64,000 nt of DNA from Dactylonectria macrodidyma. Taxonomy: Eukaryota > Ascomycota > Sordariomycetes > Hypocreales > Nectriaceae. The notes under the pieces are model-generated. The model was not told the DNA's origin and did no database searches. It was given only the letters and a program-made list of their open reading frames with translations. The DNA lies in NCBI GenBank assembly GCA_020744425.1, contig JAGMUV010000001.1, positions 3,348,001 to 3,412,000 of the forward strand, given 5' to 3'. Positions 1-12,880 of this stretch are shown in pieces; within the stretch, counting starts at the first letter, position 1; each line of letters starts with the position of its first letter. The position numbers were made by a program, and so were the translations under genes.

Positions 1-3000
1 GAAGTATAGGCTAATATTTACTTATTAGCTTTTAGTATATTAATTTTAAAGTCAGGTTATTAACTTATTATATTAGCTTATCCGTTTTCTAAGCCTTTCT
101 TATAAATAATAATATAATCAAATTCTAATAAGTACTCTGCATAATAAAGCTGCCTTTTACTAAGCTCTTATATAGTAATAAAGTATAAGATATTCTTATA
201 ATCTATATAGATTATAACCTAGTATTCACTTCTTAAAAAGTAATATTAGAATTCTTTAAAAGAGTTAACTATTACTAAGAATTCTTTATTATAAATAGGG
301 TAGTTAAGTTCAGCTCCTTTTAGTATATATAAGTAAAATGCAATTAAGTATAAGTTTCTTTTATTATCCTATTATCCGATCTAGGCTCTTAGGGCGAAGT
401 TAGAAGCATTAGTTTCTAATTCGATTAATCGTCTAGGGTTAAAAATTACTAAAACGGGTTTACTAAGGATAGTTCATTTTAAATTATTAAAGGCTTTCTA
501 GGCCTTTACATTCTATTTAAAGTCTATATCTTTCTTCATAAGTTCTATTAAGGGCTTTGCGATTTTACTAAATCTGCGAATAAACCTTCTATAGTAATTA
601 GCAAATCCTAAGAAGCTTTATACTTTTTTAATACTTTTATCTAGTTTTAGCTAATCTTTAATAGCTTTAATTTTCTTTTTATCTATTTAGATCTCATTAG
701 GTCAGATAGTATATCTAAGAAAGTCTACTTCTTATATATAGAACTTGCTTTTCATTAGTTCTATAAGTAGCTTTACGTCTTATAGTTTCTATAGGATTGT
801 ATATATATATTTTATATACTCTTCTTCTATCTCTAAAAAGATCAGAATATTATTAAAGTAATATATAATAAAGATATTAAGATATTCTCTTAGAATATTA
901 GTAATTATTCATTAGAATATTACTAGTATATTTATAAGTCTAAAGAGCATTATTAAATATTTAAATAGTTTAAATTTAATTTTAAATATAGTCTTCTATT
1001 CATCTTTAGGCTTTATATAGATCAAGCTATAAGCATTTTTTAAATCAAGTGCTATAAACTACTATTTACTATAAAAGCAGTCCTTTAATTTAGTAATCAA
1101 AAGTAATAGCATTCAGTCTTTTAGTATAATATCATTTAGCTATCAATAGTCTATAACTAATTAGAGTTTTTTATTCTTCTTTAGAATAAATATAACTAAG
1201 TATTTTATAGAGGATTTTAAGATTTTAATATATCCCTTTTTTAATATATCTTTAAGGTATTCTTTTAGCATTTATAGCTATATATTATTAAAGTTATAGA
1301 GTTTAAAGAACTTAGGTAAAGTTCTATCTTTTAATACTATTTTATAATCCTATTCACTATATTTAAGTAGACCTATTTCTAATTCTTTAGTAAACAGTTT
1401 TTTATAAATATAGTAAGCAAGTAGTATATTCTTTAGCCTTTTATTTACTTCTTATTACTTTTTTATTTCTATAAGGTCTTTATTAAGCTTTATTAATTAG
1501 CTTTATATAAAGGTAATTATATAGTATATCTTACTATTTTAGGCTTTATAATATTTATATTTTATACCTTAAAGTAAGAAAGTTTCTATTATTTCTTTTA
1601 CTAATACTTTACTAATACTATTATTAATTAAAGTTTAAAATCTTATATTATTATCTAAATCTAATTCTTAAGAAGAATAATTATTAATATTATTAAAGTT
1701 TACTTAGCCAGTCTTCTAGTTTATCATTAGGTTAACTCATTTTAACTATAAGTACCCTAAGACTAAAGTATAGTTTATAATAAGTATTATATTAAATAAG
1801 ATTCCTTCGTTTTATCTTTCTATAAAAACTTTAAGATGATTAAGCTCTTTAGTTATTCTTCTATTATTATAACTAAAAGAGGATCCTTTAAGATTCTATA
1901 CTTTATATAGATTTGCTTTATCTTTCTATAAGAGTTTTAATATATTTACTATTATAGAGTAAATATAGTTAAATTCTGTACTACTATTTACTAAAGCGAG
2001 CAGCTAGTTTCCCTTAATTTATACTTATATTTCTAAGTATTAGGTTATTATTTATGCGCTTTTAGTTATATATAAAGCTCTTATTTTAAAGGGTTCTGCT
2101 TCTTCTAGCTCTATGCTTATTTATTACTGTATTATAAATAGTATTAGGAGTTTTTTATACTCTTTACTATTCTACTTTATAAAGGTTAGAATATCTTTCT
2201 TTAATTATACTTATACTATATATTAACTTTATTATATATATATATTTAATACTTAGGTTATTAATAGTCTATAAGTTTTATATTAAGCCTTTAGTAATTA
2301 GTTAAATAATCTATATTATACTCTATTAATTAAGTAATACTAAAGTATTTATACTATTTCTATATATAATAATCTTTTATATCTTCCTTTTTATAAAAGG
2401 TTATAATAAGTTATCTATTTACTTAAACTAAGAAGCAGTCTTATTATAGCTTATTTCTAAAGTATATAATGCATTTATAATATATATATAATGCTTATAA
2501 GATTTCATTATATTTTTAATATAACTAATATATATAGGATTTATCTTCTTATAGTTTCCATTTTCTTAGGTTTTATAGGTTCATTCCGCTCTATTAATAT
2601 AAGGCTTGAATATAGATATTTACTTCTTCTATAGGATCTTATTACTCTCTAGTGAATTATTCGATTTAAATATCTTCTATTATATATACTAATATATCTT
2701 ATTCTTCTAGAGTAATATATTAGAATTTATTATCTAACTCTAAATATTCCTCTATTAGCATAAGGATATTACTATCTTTAATATTATACCTAGCCTCCCT
2801 AGCTTAATATATATCTCATCTTACACTAATCTATAGTTAGGGGGCAGGTTATTGTATAATATAGTTACGCATTACGCCACTATCTATTATAACAGGTTAT
2901 CTCTTGCTAGTCTATTAATAGTCAGGCTATTAATTAGGAATATTGAATTTATTAAAATCCTCCTTTTGCATTAGTAGCTCCCTAAGTTATTAGACTATAG

Positions 3001-5030
3001 TAATAGTATGTATTTTATTATTAGGTCAGGGTATAATAGCTAGATAGCCTAGAACTTAGCTTATAAGGATCGGTTTCTATTTCTTAGTTATTTTATTTCG
3101 GATTTTTTATTCCAGTTCCTTTTCCTTCTTCTCTTAGCGTTAGAAGGTAGCTTCCCATTTTAGCTTTAGCTATTATTCGCATACTTCAGGGTCGCCTTCT
3201 TCTTTTTGCATTTAATAGTACTAGTATTCACACTTCCTTCGTCTTTTTTCTTCTTCTATCAGTTTATCCTTAAAGTTAGTACTACTAATTAGCCTTCTCT
3301 AAGGCATATCTTTATATTTTAAGTCTTCTATCTAGTCTTATCCTTACTATACTCTATTAAAGTACTTATTATAACCGCTTTAAGTTATATTAATAAATTA
3401 AATAAAGAAGTTATCTCCCTTTTTAACTGAATTAATATTATAAATAAGTATAGTAATAGGCTTAAATAGTTTCTTTTCTTTTCTAAGTTTCTTATAATTA
3501 TATAAAAAGTATTCTAGCTTATTATAGTTATAATAATTAAAGGTTTTCTTCCCTTACTAAGATTACTACTATATTACTCTAAGTTCTATAAGTCTTATTA
3601 TAATACTATAAGAAGTATTAGGGGTTTATATTCTCCTTTAGTTAGTATAGTTCTTTCTTTTCTAACTATTATTATTATTATTATTAATATTTTATTTTTC
3701 TATTTATTATTTGAATAGTTAATTATTAATTATAATAGCGAGTTTAATATACTAAGTAAAGTCTATAAGTAGATCTATAATTTTAATAAGTTTGTCTTTA
3801 ATATTATCCTTTAGGTTCTAATAGAACTTATTAATAAGGTTTTTATTTAACTAATTGAGTTTTATTATAATATATTAGAATTTTAAAAAGTATTTAGATA
3901 CTGCCTTTATTTACTTAAGTTTCCTAATAGCATTAAGTGCATTATATTTTTTATTCTATTTACTATAGTTATTAATTAGTAATTATTTATATTTATTAAA
4001 ACTATTAAATATTATAATTATCTTTAGCTTTTATTAACTTAAGGCTTAGGTTATGAAATCTTTTAAAATTAACTTATAGTTCTAAGCTGCTTTACCTTTT
4101 AGTCTTCTTATAGTATATTATACTTTAAGTAAGTTACTTATAAATAATAATAGATAGTATATATAATAAGACTTAAAACTAGTAAAGTATTCCTATAACT
4201 TCTTAGGGTTTCTATCAAACTTTAGTAATTACTTAGGCTTAATAGTTTCTCTAATATTATAAATATATATTATAGTAATAGGCTATTCATATCCTATAAG
4301 TTAGACTACTTATCATTCTTAGTTATTTTTAGTTTAAACCAGTTTAGTAGTAAGTTTAGTAATCCTTCGTTCTATAGCTATAATAGTCGTATCTAGGGCG
4401 GGATTGCTTAATAGGGCTTAAAGCTGCGTATATAATTACTTAAAGCGTTCTTCATTCTAGCGCCATTCTTCTTCTTATATAGCGTTTATACATACTCCTA
4501 GAGCTAAGAGCTTAGTAAGTCTTGCAAAGAGCTGCTTATTTTCTATATAGAGCTCTCTAAGTTCCTCTTCATACTTATTATTAGAAGCGTCTATATATTC
4601 ATCGCTATCTTTATCTTTAGGAAGTACTAGGGCCTTACTCTTAGATAAGAGCATACTACTAGAAAGTATAGTGAGTATTATTATAGTTCATTAAATATTA
4701 CTTAGTATATAAAGTAACTATTTAAATAAGAGCTATTAATATATAATAGTTATATTCTTAAGCTAGGCTATATAAAGTATAGAATAGCTTAAAAAGGGTT
4801 CTTAAAGAATAGACTAAAGTCTATATTAATAGAATAGTTAGATCATACTTATTAAATAGTAATTATAATATTATATTAAATAATAGTTAATATATAATAA
4901 TATATAATAATTAAAGTAAATTAAAGTAACTAAGTTATATTAATAGCTAAGAAGCTAGTATTCTAATAATAGCCAGGTCCTTAAGTTTATATACTATATA
5001 GAATAAAGGTGATTACCTTAATTATAGGAG
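1..5030 (-). mobile_element. RIP-degraded Ty3/gypsy LTR retrotransposon, 3' part cut by window edge
   Basis: AT-rich block read on the minus strand. A gag-like N-terminus opens near 4,656 and reads about 60 residues (MLLSKSKALVLPKDKDSDEY and onward) before stops appear. Reverse transcriptase is recognisable near 1,100-1,200, where the reading LVIDY..LND matches the gypsy motif VDYRxLN, and near 835-870, where YFNNILIF stands for YLDDILIF with both aspartates changed to asparagine. A further motif at 580-620 ([13 protein letters not shown]) is the conserved segment after the RT. RNase H and integrase would lie beyond position 1. Nearly every frame is broken by TAA/TAG in a pattern that fits C-to-T and G-to-A change. 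I could not define LTRs. The right end lies near 5,000-5,030, where base composition jumps to normal. Confidence 0.8.
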
Positions 5031-5031
5031 G

Positions 5032-5088
5032 TGATCACAGTGATCGTAAATATGATCACAGTGATCGCAGACATGATCACGGTGATCG
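5032..5088. repeat. three 21-bp tandem units, each with a GATCAC-A-GTGATC dyad
   Basis: TGATCACAGTGATCG starts at 5,032 and 5,053, and TGATCACGGTGATCG at 5,074, an exact 21-bp period. Each unit contains the inverted repeat GATCAC/GTGATC around one central base. The array sits exactly where the AT-rich gypsy block ends. Function unknown. Confidence 0.85.
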
Positions 5089-5090
5089 CT

Positions 5091-7420
5091 TTAGGTCGTA
5101 CATTGATCGCGTTATGATTGGTGAGAAATTTGTAGGGGCCACATGACGTCAGGCGTCCACGCTGCATGGGTCGTGACAAAAAAGGTACTTTAGAAGGGAA
5201 TGGGTGTTTTGCAGCCCGGTAGCGTCAAACGCTCGTGGGTTGCGGGGGATCCTAGTGGCATGTTTAGTAGATATATAGGTGAACCATCCTTTGGTGATTT
5301 AGTGTGTGCCAGTTGGTCCAGCCTGTTGTTCCTATCACCGGATCCGACAGGCGATCTAGGCATAACTGAGATCAATACTGGTTCTAATGAGCGTTATAAC
5401 TGCAGGGGGGGAAATGAATGAGGCTATGGCCTTGGCTACTACTTCGACCGCACTATAGGCGCCCTTTAGTTCCTTAGTATTAGGTTGGAAAGCAATCCTC
5501 TGTTACATCAGATAGGAAGGGTGCATTGTAATGCGAATAGAAGCTCTTGATTTCTAGCTATTTGAAGGGCCTAAATCAGCCCTTATATACATGAAGGAAA
5601 AGACGGTCTCGTGACCTAAGTCAGGGGTCCGAGCCTTCAGAGGCTCGAGCCTGTGGCCTGTCATAAGGGCACAAAAAAGTAAACATGATCCTAGAGTCTG
5701 ATGATAGTTGTGACATCCTCAAAGAGTTAGATGTAATAGCGCCATTCTTAGTAACGGAGATGTTTAAAAGGGATGGGACTTTATGTCCCTTAGTAAGGGT
5801 GTGGTATCGTAAATTCAGCCCATTAGGGCAATAGCATGAGTTTATTACACCATATCTATTAGGACTAATAACGGGGCAATTAGTGCTACTAGTTTTAATA
5901 TAATAGTCTTTCTAAATATTATTTACATTTCGATCGGCTAATTATCTAAGTAATTCTTATATTACTTTAATTATAGTATCTTGGTATTTATAGTAGTTAC
6001 TACTAATATTATCTTGCCTTTCCTTAATAATAAGAGTTACATAGTAGTTAAAGTGGCTATTGAAGTGGTAAGGCTTATTCTGGGTTTTAATCGCTAGGGG
6101 CTGACTGTAATAGCCTCTTTGTTTCTAGCGGCTGCATAGATAGCCTCCTAGGGTTCCTTGAAAAGATTCAGATCTCTAACGTTAATCAGGTCATCGCTGC
6201 TCCTGACATGGATGTTAAAGGTATAGATAACGGGAGATAATGCGTCAAGCATAGGAATAGCAGCGGTGCGCTTTATGATCTGTTAAGATGGTTAGTTTTG
6301 GAAAGGCTTTTTTTTGGGCGTATATACTTGGAACTTACGTCTATGCACAGGGAAGGGACTAGCCTCCCATCTGCACCGCCTTGTGTCTAGCTGCGGCCCG
6401 CTATGAGGCAGCTTTTTCAGTTACCAGTGACAAGAGCCCTGTTGTCTGGGTCTACTGGTCAGGTGGCCTAGAACAGTGCTGGTGCTTTCTGCTTTGGCTG
6501 GTCTCTCCGCCTGTGATGGCCCTCAATGAAACAGCCCCGCGCTTATGGACGCCTGGAAATGGGACGCAGAGGGACTAGTCTCTCTATCTCACCGCTGGAT
6601 GCCACGCTCGTCAATAGCCTAGCCGGAACTTGGATCCGGTGAGACGGTCGACAGGGAATAAGGCAAATGAGTATTTCTCCGGGTTCTCCGCCCGGGAGTT
6701 CTTGCCTAGCCTTTTAGGTATTAGAGTGATAGTCCATTCGAGCATGTATACAAAAGAAAGAATCTGGGTAGTGTCTCAGTGTCAATAGGTCCATTGTCGT
6801 GGCGTTGTGATTCATTGTTCATTGTAGAAAGAGCATGTGATTGTTAGGTAAAGTGTGACAGGTCAAATATGACAAGTCACCGTGCGGACGGATGTCCATT
6901 TCCAAACGCTTTGACTAACGCTAGGTATGCAGCTTGCTCACAAGATGTCACAGCCTTGATGCAGAGCTTGCATGGGGTATTGCGGAAGATGCCGTATGGC
7001 TGCTTCTGCCTCTCCAAAGCAGTAACATGTCGAACGGGTAGGGTCATTGTGTGTATGTGTATATATAATGCTATTATTTAAAATAATAACGTTTATGATA
7101 GTAGAGGTTTGCCCTTTAGAATTGAGCGATTTAAATACTGGGTAAGTGGGCTTCTTGGAGAACCTAGTGACGAGTGTATTTTTACTGCATGGAGCTGGCT
7201 GCAGTGACAATCCTGCTCCCAGGTGGCCTCGTGGCTGGGAACGAGTTGTCAACACCTAAGGCAAGCTGCTGAACCAATCCTTAAAGTACAGCTGATTTCC
7301 CGTAGTAGGTGCTTGCTTCAGAAAGAGCCGTTGTCAAGCCCTATGAGTGACAGCTTACTGACCAAATCGTGCATATGGAAAGTTCCGTGCACCCCCGCTC
7401 AAAGTTCAGCAGTTTTGCGA
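5091..7420. other. gene-poor spacer with mosaic base composition
   Basis: No gene can be supported. The open frames are 60-136 codons, overlap in several frames and show no recognisable domain. 5,880-6,060 is moderately AT-rich. A short hairpin CGAGCCT-TCAG-AGGCTCG lies near 5,630. The stretch is probably made of old repeat debris, but I could not assign it to a family. Confidence 0.5.
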
Positions 7421-7424
7421 ATAC

Positions 7425-7705
7425 TGTGCGAGCCCCCCAGCCAGGTCTGCAGGCTTGCGATTCGCTTTCTCCTTGCTCGGGGAGGCACACCTTCGATTCT
7501 CGGCGGCATAGTCCAAGTGTCCGTGCTTTACTGTACAAGTATTCTTTTGGTTATTCTGACTGAACAACCCATGGGGGCAAATAAAATGAGGCGCGGACCG
7601 GGGCGTCTACAAAACAACCTTCCCGCAGGATAACCAGCCTTATTTGGTTAGAAAATACGGGGACGCGGCTCTGGGCCCCGCCCAGGGTTCCACTCGACAG
7701 CAGAA
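7425..7705 (+). repeat. diverged dispersed repeat, copy A
   Basis: Aligns with 8,625-8,900 in the same orientation. Shared blocks in the same order include a G-rich GGGGAGGCACACCT-like segment, a CTGAACAACCCA-like segment, GGCGCGGA, CTTCCCGCAGGATAAC, GTTAGAAAAT and GGGCCCCGCCCAGGGT. The two copies differ by many substitutions and small indels, so the duplication is old. No coding potential is seen. Confidence 0.7.
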
Positions 7706-7747
7706 TGGGGACATTGAGCCTCATACCAGCCACTCGGAACTGGAAGA

Positions 7748-7895
7748 TTGAGTTATTATTGACCTCAATCGAGTTCAATTTGAAGCTATTCGCAGATTGA
7801 TTTGCGTTGAGTCGGTCGGCCGCCGAATTGAGTTGAATTGAGGCCTCAATTCCTCAATTCAAGCTGAATTGAACTGCGACTTGAATGCAAGACTC
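7748..7895. repeat. GAATTGAG/CTCAATTC palindromic cluster
   Basis: 7,835-7,852 is a perfect 18-bp palindrome, GAATTGAGGCCTCAATTC. A second GAATTGAG lies at 7,825 and a second CTCAATTC at 7,853, so 7,825-7,860 folds into a nearly perfect hairpin with a 2-nt bulge. Related TTGAATT/AATTCAA words continue on both sides. It lies between the two copies of the dispersed repeat. Function unknown. Confidence 0.75.
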
Positions 7896-8624
7896 GTTAT
7901 CTCCTCGGTGAGATGTTAGACTCACATGCGAATCCAGGCCACAGGCCCACAAATCTCTGTCATCCTGTTTTTGTGCAAATTCGTGATGAATGCGATGCTG
8001 TCTTCAGCCTCGTCCGCCACAGAACGTCGTAATACTGACGAACAGATGGTGTCTGACTTGTCCCACTCGGACATCCTGGAAACGGCTCTCTGGCCCTGCA
8101 ACATGCAACAAGCTAGCCGGAAAGGGGCCACGCGTCGGACCGCTGATCGCCCATGGGATCTTCATTGTGGCACAGCCTTTCAGCCCTGCTATTTCCACCA
8201 CCTATGTCGATCAAGGGGGGCAATACTTGACTGATAGTAGCAAACGGATTGAGGCAAAATATTTTATATTGTTAATTGAAGGATTGAACAATTGAATCGC
8301 CTCGACTCTCTTTCTAGCGTCTTCGACTTCTCGTAAGCTTTCTTTGTTCCCTTTCCAAGCCTCCTTAACACCCTTAAGCTTGCTTGGCACCCGGTTGACA
8401 AGATTCAAGCTTTGGTCAGCCCAGTGGCGCACGCACGAGCCGCCTTTGCTAACGTTCACCCGAAACTCATCTGCGGCGCTATTTATCCACAAACCTTTCG
8501 GTGAGTGTAAGTGGCTCAAACGAACTGTCACCAGACTTAGCGCCCACAAGACGAGAATGACAGCTCCGCTAAATATGTATCTCCAACGCTGTCAAAGTAG
8601 TATTATATGCACATTATGCGATAC

Positions 8625-8900
8625 CTAGCGCCTCATGCTCGGACTGCAGCCTCGCGATAACGTTTACTTCTTTGGTAAGGGAGGAGGCGCACCTCTAATT
8701 CTCAGGGGCAAGTCTTAGTGTGTGCGCTTTCACGTTTCTGTACTCATCTCGCTGAAGCAACCCATATGACACCTGACAAAATCAGGCGCGGAGCTTCCCG
8801 CAGGGTAACTAACCTTTCTTATTAGTTAGAAAATCCCGGAGCCCTAGGGGGCGCGGCTCGGGGCCTCGCCCAAGGGTACAGCTTGAGGTTCGGGGTCAGT
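8625..8900 (+). repeat. diverged dispersed repeat, copy B
   Basis: Direct-orientation partner of 7,425-7,705. Conserved words are GAAGCAACCCA, AGGCGCGGA, CTTCCCGCAGGGTAAC, GTTAGAAAAT and GGCGCGGCTCGGGGCC. About 1.2 kb separates the two copies. Confidence 0.7.
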
Positions 8901-10053
8901 TACAGACACAACGTCTCAGGGGAATATGCACACAGAACGGCCACTCCGCAGGCTAGGCCCGTAGACTTATCCGCAACTTACAGATATTAGAAGTAAATAT
9001 CTGCGATGCCTTACTATGCCGGCCGGCCCCCTTGTACTTTGGTACAATACATACAAGCGTGCCCGTGCGGATGTTCTTGTCTCTTTCTTCTCCCTCCCCG
9101 CATCATGACTTAAAAAACGCTTAGATGTGCTTGGGGACCTTGTCATTCTCCACCATACAGTGCCATTATTGAATAGGTCTTTTCTGTCAGCAGCGATCCT
9201 GTGATCTCGCTAGCTCCAGGCCCGTAGCATCCTTTGATTAGTGGGCAAGGACCGACCTGCTCGATCCAAGTTGCCTGAAAGCCTCGCTAGAGTGCCACCT
9301 CCAAGCATCTCCCCGTAACTATGTCGACTAGTCCCTCCTTGTCAAGGACATGATGGGCCTAATGCCGCTGCTAGCTACGGGTAAGACCGGCTCTCCTTAT
9401 TATTCGTCGGCCTGGGCGACTTGCGGTAAGTTTCAGCCGCATATTAACGCAAGAGGGGTCAAGCCTCACAGGCGGTTTTAGCAATGGGCATCTGGGTTCA
9501 GTGGCACTGGATTTAGGCATAAGATACAACCTGTGGCCGTAGGATGGATAAGAATGCAACAGCGTAGAACTAGTACCCGTTGGTATTGTAGGGCAAGCCG
9601 CCTACCAACCTCGTCCCTGTGACATGCACAGACGAGACGGGGTTTGTGTAACAAAGGCAAGGGGTAGGCGGGTCTGGAGGGACTTCCCCGTGTGCACGGA
9701 CTACACGGACGAAAACGGAGTACTCTTTTTGATCAAGCTAGAATATCATATATACGCAACCCTTGGCATGGGATCCCCAGTAGTATAGAAGTAGACAACG
9801 TTCTGTTGGGATGGGCTCTGTTTGTCCATCTGAACTTCATTCAGGGTTTCAACATCTAGGTAACTTCCCCCCCAAGCGACACCGCGCGCTCTGGGTTGAT
9901 TTATTGCGTGTCCCCGTCGACGCATTCCACTCGCTCACGTTCGCTCGATCGATCGGCCCGACCACTTCATATTCTTCAGCTATCCTTCTCCTCGACGATT
10001 CGAGACGCAGTCCGTTTTCCCAAAGCTTGCGCCTGAGGCGGTTTGTTGCGAAT
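8901..10053. other. intergenic region and promoter side of the glycosyltransferase gene
   Basis: No gene is supported. 9,371-9,660 has overlapping 60-codon frames on the minus strand without recognisable domains. The last 150 bases before 10,054 are pyrimidine-rich (TTCTTCAGCTATCCTTCTCC near 9,970), as is common just upstream of fungal start codons. Confidence 0.45.
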
Positions 10054-11789
10054 ATGTTCCGTCAAGTGCGTCCAAATCGGATGACGGCCTGGATGGTTGG
10101 CGCCATCATCTTCCTCATGGCTTTCGTTGATGTCGCCATCAACCACTTGGGCACCTGGGAGCCTCCTCGCGATGGGTGAGTTGTTCTGCGCACTGTTTGG
10201 GGTACCCCCATCTCGAGATCTTGTCGCTGACGTGGAGGTCGTATTGTAGCACCAACTCCGGGACGGGACTGGTCCCTGAGACCCAGCCCACTACCCAGGC
10301 TGCTACCGAGAATGGTGCCGGTTCAGACGTCCCTATTAAGACCTCTCAGTTCCACTACCTGATCCCCGCCAGCAAGACCAGCCGCCGGTTCTGCTTCCTC
10401 CTGGCCTCCAGCGCTGCGAGCCGCTATCCCGCTCCCCAAATTATGGGTTGGAACGGCACCGGCCTGTTCGATGCGGCTAAGACCCATCTCGCCAAACTCC
10501 GTGCTATCCAGGTATACCTAGAGTCTCTGCCTCGGGAGGAGGATGACGACATCGTCCTTGTTGTCGACGGCTATGATGTTATCATGCAGCTTCCTCCTGA
10601 GATCATGCTCAAACGCTACTTCGCGACGATGGAGGCCGAGAATAAGCGAACCGCCGAGCGCTTCAACATCACTCTCGACCAGGTTAAGGAGCAGAACCTA
10701 GATACGACCCTCTTCTTCGGTCCCGATAAGCTTTGCTGGCCTACTAACTGGCGTGCTCCTCGATGCTGGGCTATTCCTCCTTCTACCCTTCCCAGCAAGG
10801 CTTTTGGCCCTAAGACGAATAACGGCGATAGTTTTTATGTGCTTCCTAAGTGGCTAAACTCGGGCACTCTTATCGGCCCCGCCAACCACATGCGCGACTA
10901 CATTGCCGCGACCATGAAGGAGATCGACCACACCTACGACCCCACCTACCGGTTGAAGGACTCAGACCAGTACTACCTCGCCAATGTTTGGGGTCGTCAG
11001 GAATACTACCGCTCCAAGAAACTCCACGGTGACGAGGTTCCCGGTGGCCCCGGGGACCGCTTCCTTCCTCGAAAGTTCACCAATGACCAGCAGGTTGAGT
11101 TCCACGTCGGCATCGAGTACGAGTCAGCTATGTTCCAGACCAAGGGGTATTACCAGCCTTTCAATGGCTGGCTTTACTACAACGGCACTGACACGCCCAC
11201 GGCGATGATGACTAAGGACATATTCGAGGAGGGCGACGGCTTTAAACCCTTCCCTATCGAGATGCCGGAGGAGATTCAGAAGTCGCTGAGTAAGATTTAT
11301 GATGAGATTCCCGACGCCCACCCTGGCTCTACCTCGAATGAGTGGATCCGTGACGTTGTGCTCGGTACCAACTATGCCACTAAGAAGATTTGGTGTCTTT
11401 GGCACGCCACAGGAGATAAGAAGGTCATAGAGGGCCAGTATACCAAGTTCTGGTTCTATCCCTTTGCGCGCTCCCTCCTCAAGTCCGCCGTCAAGTCGCT
11501 CCGGGCTAGCAATAAGATCTCCAACCAGCCCATTGGCGGACGCTACTGGGTGCATAAGACCGTCTATCCCGATTCCGACAAGCTTACCGATCCCTTGGGA
11601 GGCGCCTGGTCGGATGAGGAGACTGGTCGCAGGTTCATCCCTTGGGACGAGATGTGCAAGCACTTTGACAAGGATGTTCTGGGCGGAGAGAACGCGGAGC
11701 CTGAAAGAATAGTGCTGACCAGCCCCGGAGCGACAAACAAGCCCTTTGGCGACTCACCGGCTGGTGGTGGAGGTGACTCCGATGACTAA
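10054..11789 (+). CDS. membrane-anchored glycosyltransferase, PLOD/procollagen galactosyltransferase-like
   Basis: Two exons, 10,054-10,175 and 10,250-11,789, with a 74-nt intron (GTGAGT donor, TAG acceptor, branch-like CTGAC at 10,227). The product is 553 residues. ATG 10,054 was chosen because it gives a short positive N-terminus and one membrane helix (about residues 12-30), the layout of a type II Golgi enzyme; the open frame upstream lacks similar features. The lumenal part carries DGYDV (147-151), an acidic motif resembling the metal/nucleotide-sugar site of lysyl-hydroxylase/collagen-type glycosyltransferases, then FGPDKLCWPT (197-206), WLNSGTLIGP and DSDQYY (278-283). These fit a conserved fungal family of putative glycosyltransferases. 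The acceptor is unknown, and a role in Golgi glycan synthesis is inferred from family and topology. It stands alone between repeats and looks intact. Confidence 0.82.
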
Positions 11790-12880
11790 AAGTCGACATC
11801 GCCGTCTGATATGATTACACTGGAGCAGAGGCCAGTGATAAATGGTTAGCAATCAGGCATTCAAGCGACAGCTGTCGATAGGACAGCGATTTTATTCTTC
11901 TCCCCACTCAGAAAGCGTTGACTACGGAAATCAACATTCTAAAGGGGGACGACAGGAATTTGTACAATAGGATTAATCAGAGGTGTGCAACGGAGTTCCA
12001 TTGGAAATCCGTCTTTATTTTTGGGAATGATGAGCGACATCTGGGAATGTCAATCTAGTGCTTGCTTCATCTTTATCGCCTGATACCGTTTTGGACACAG
12101 CTCGACTTTGCCCGGGGGTGGATTACAAAGAGGCAATGAGCGAGTTTGTCTGTTTTTGGGATGCATGTCTTTGGATTTAGATATAGACTGAAAAACCAGT
12201 GATTACCTTTGCCTTTGGAATATCTCTTCCCTTTGCTCTAAGTGCTTTATTATCTCAGCCAGATTGATCACCGGATAATGAAACGCGCTTGCTGTTATAT
12301 CGCTGCTCGATTCATTCCCTGTCTCCCCCTCCCCCCAGCAACTCTGCAAAGTGTCTTTCACTTAAGTGTAATCCCATCCGCCCCTCGACAGGGGTCTTTG
12401 ACGCAGTGCGCAAAGGCAAAGGCAAAGGCAAAAAAAAAAAACCATGTATCGAAAGACTGCCACGCGTAGGGGCAGTCTTGGGCTATCCTCCTCAGCGCCC
12501 TTCCCACTCTAGCCAGATTGGATCCTTCGTTTGATGCACTTCTCTCTGTGATCGACAGCATGCTTGGCGAGAAGCAGACGAGAGATTGCTAAAATACCGC
12601 AGAACTTCGCGTAAAGTTGGTAGAAGATGCTTCCGGCCCTTGTAAATTCGACGCAAACCATCCTTTAATCTAGAACCTTTGGAAGGAGAATGCAATTGCT
12701 ATCCTAACATTTGGACCAATTAAGGCAAAGATTATGTGAGGCACAAGTCAAGGCAATAAGCAAAAGCAGTTTAATGACTACTCTATGTGAAGGCAAGCAG
12801 GCAGATCACCGCAACGATATATCCTAGGTCCATAGTTTGAGCTAGGACTTCTTTCTCTTCAAGATTCTCAGACATGATAA
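11790..12880. other. 3' flank of glycosyltransferase gene, no further gene seen
   Basis: Likely holds the 3' UTR of the gene to the left. 12,405-12,441 has a short GGCAAA microsatellite of about four units running into an A12 tract. Small open frames (65-82 codons) on both strands overlap this simple repeat and lack recognisable content. Confidence 0.5.

Noticed and set aside
7223..7633. 136-codon open frame in the repeat-containing spacer
   Set aside because: It overlaps dispersed repeat copy A and frames on both strands; no domain and no splice or start support.
11124..11663. 179-codon minus-strand open frame
   Set aside because: It is fully antisense to the glycosyltransferase exon and has no recognisable motif; the plus-strand frame has the family features.
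12405..12441. A-tract as the tail of the nearby LINE fragment
   Set aside because: The LINE reads on the minus strand, so its tail would appear as T on the plus strand; the orientation does not fit.
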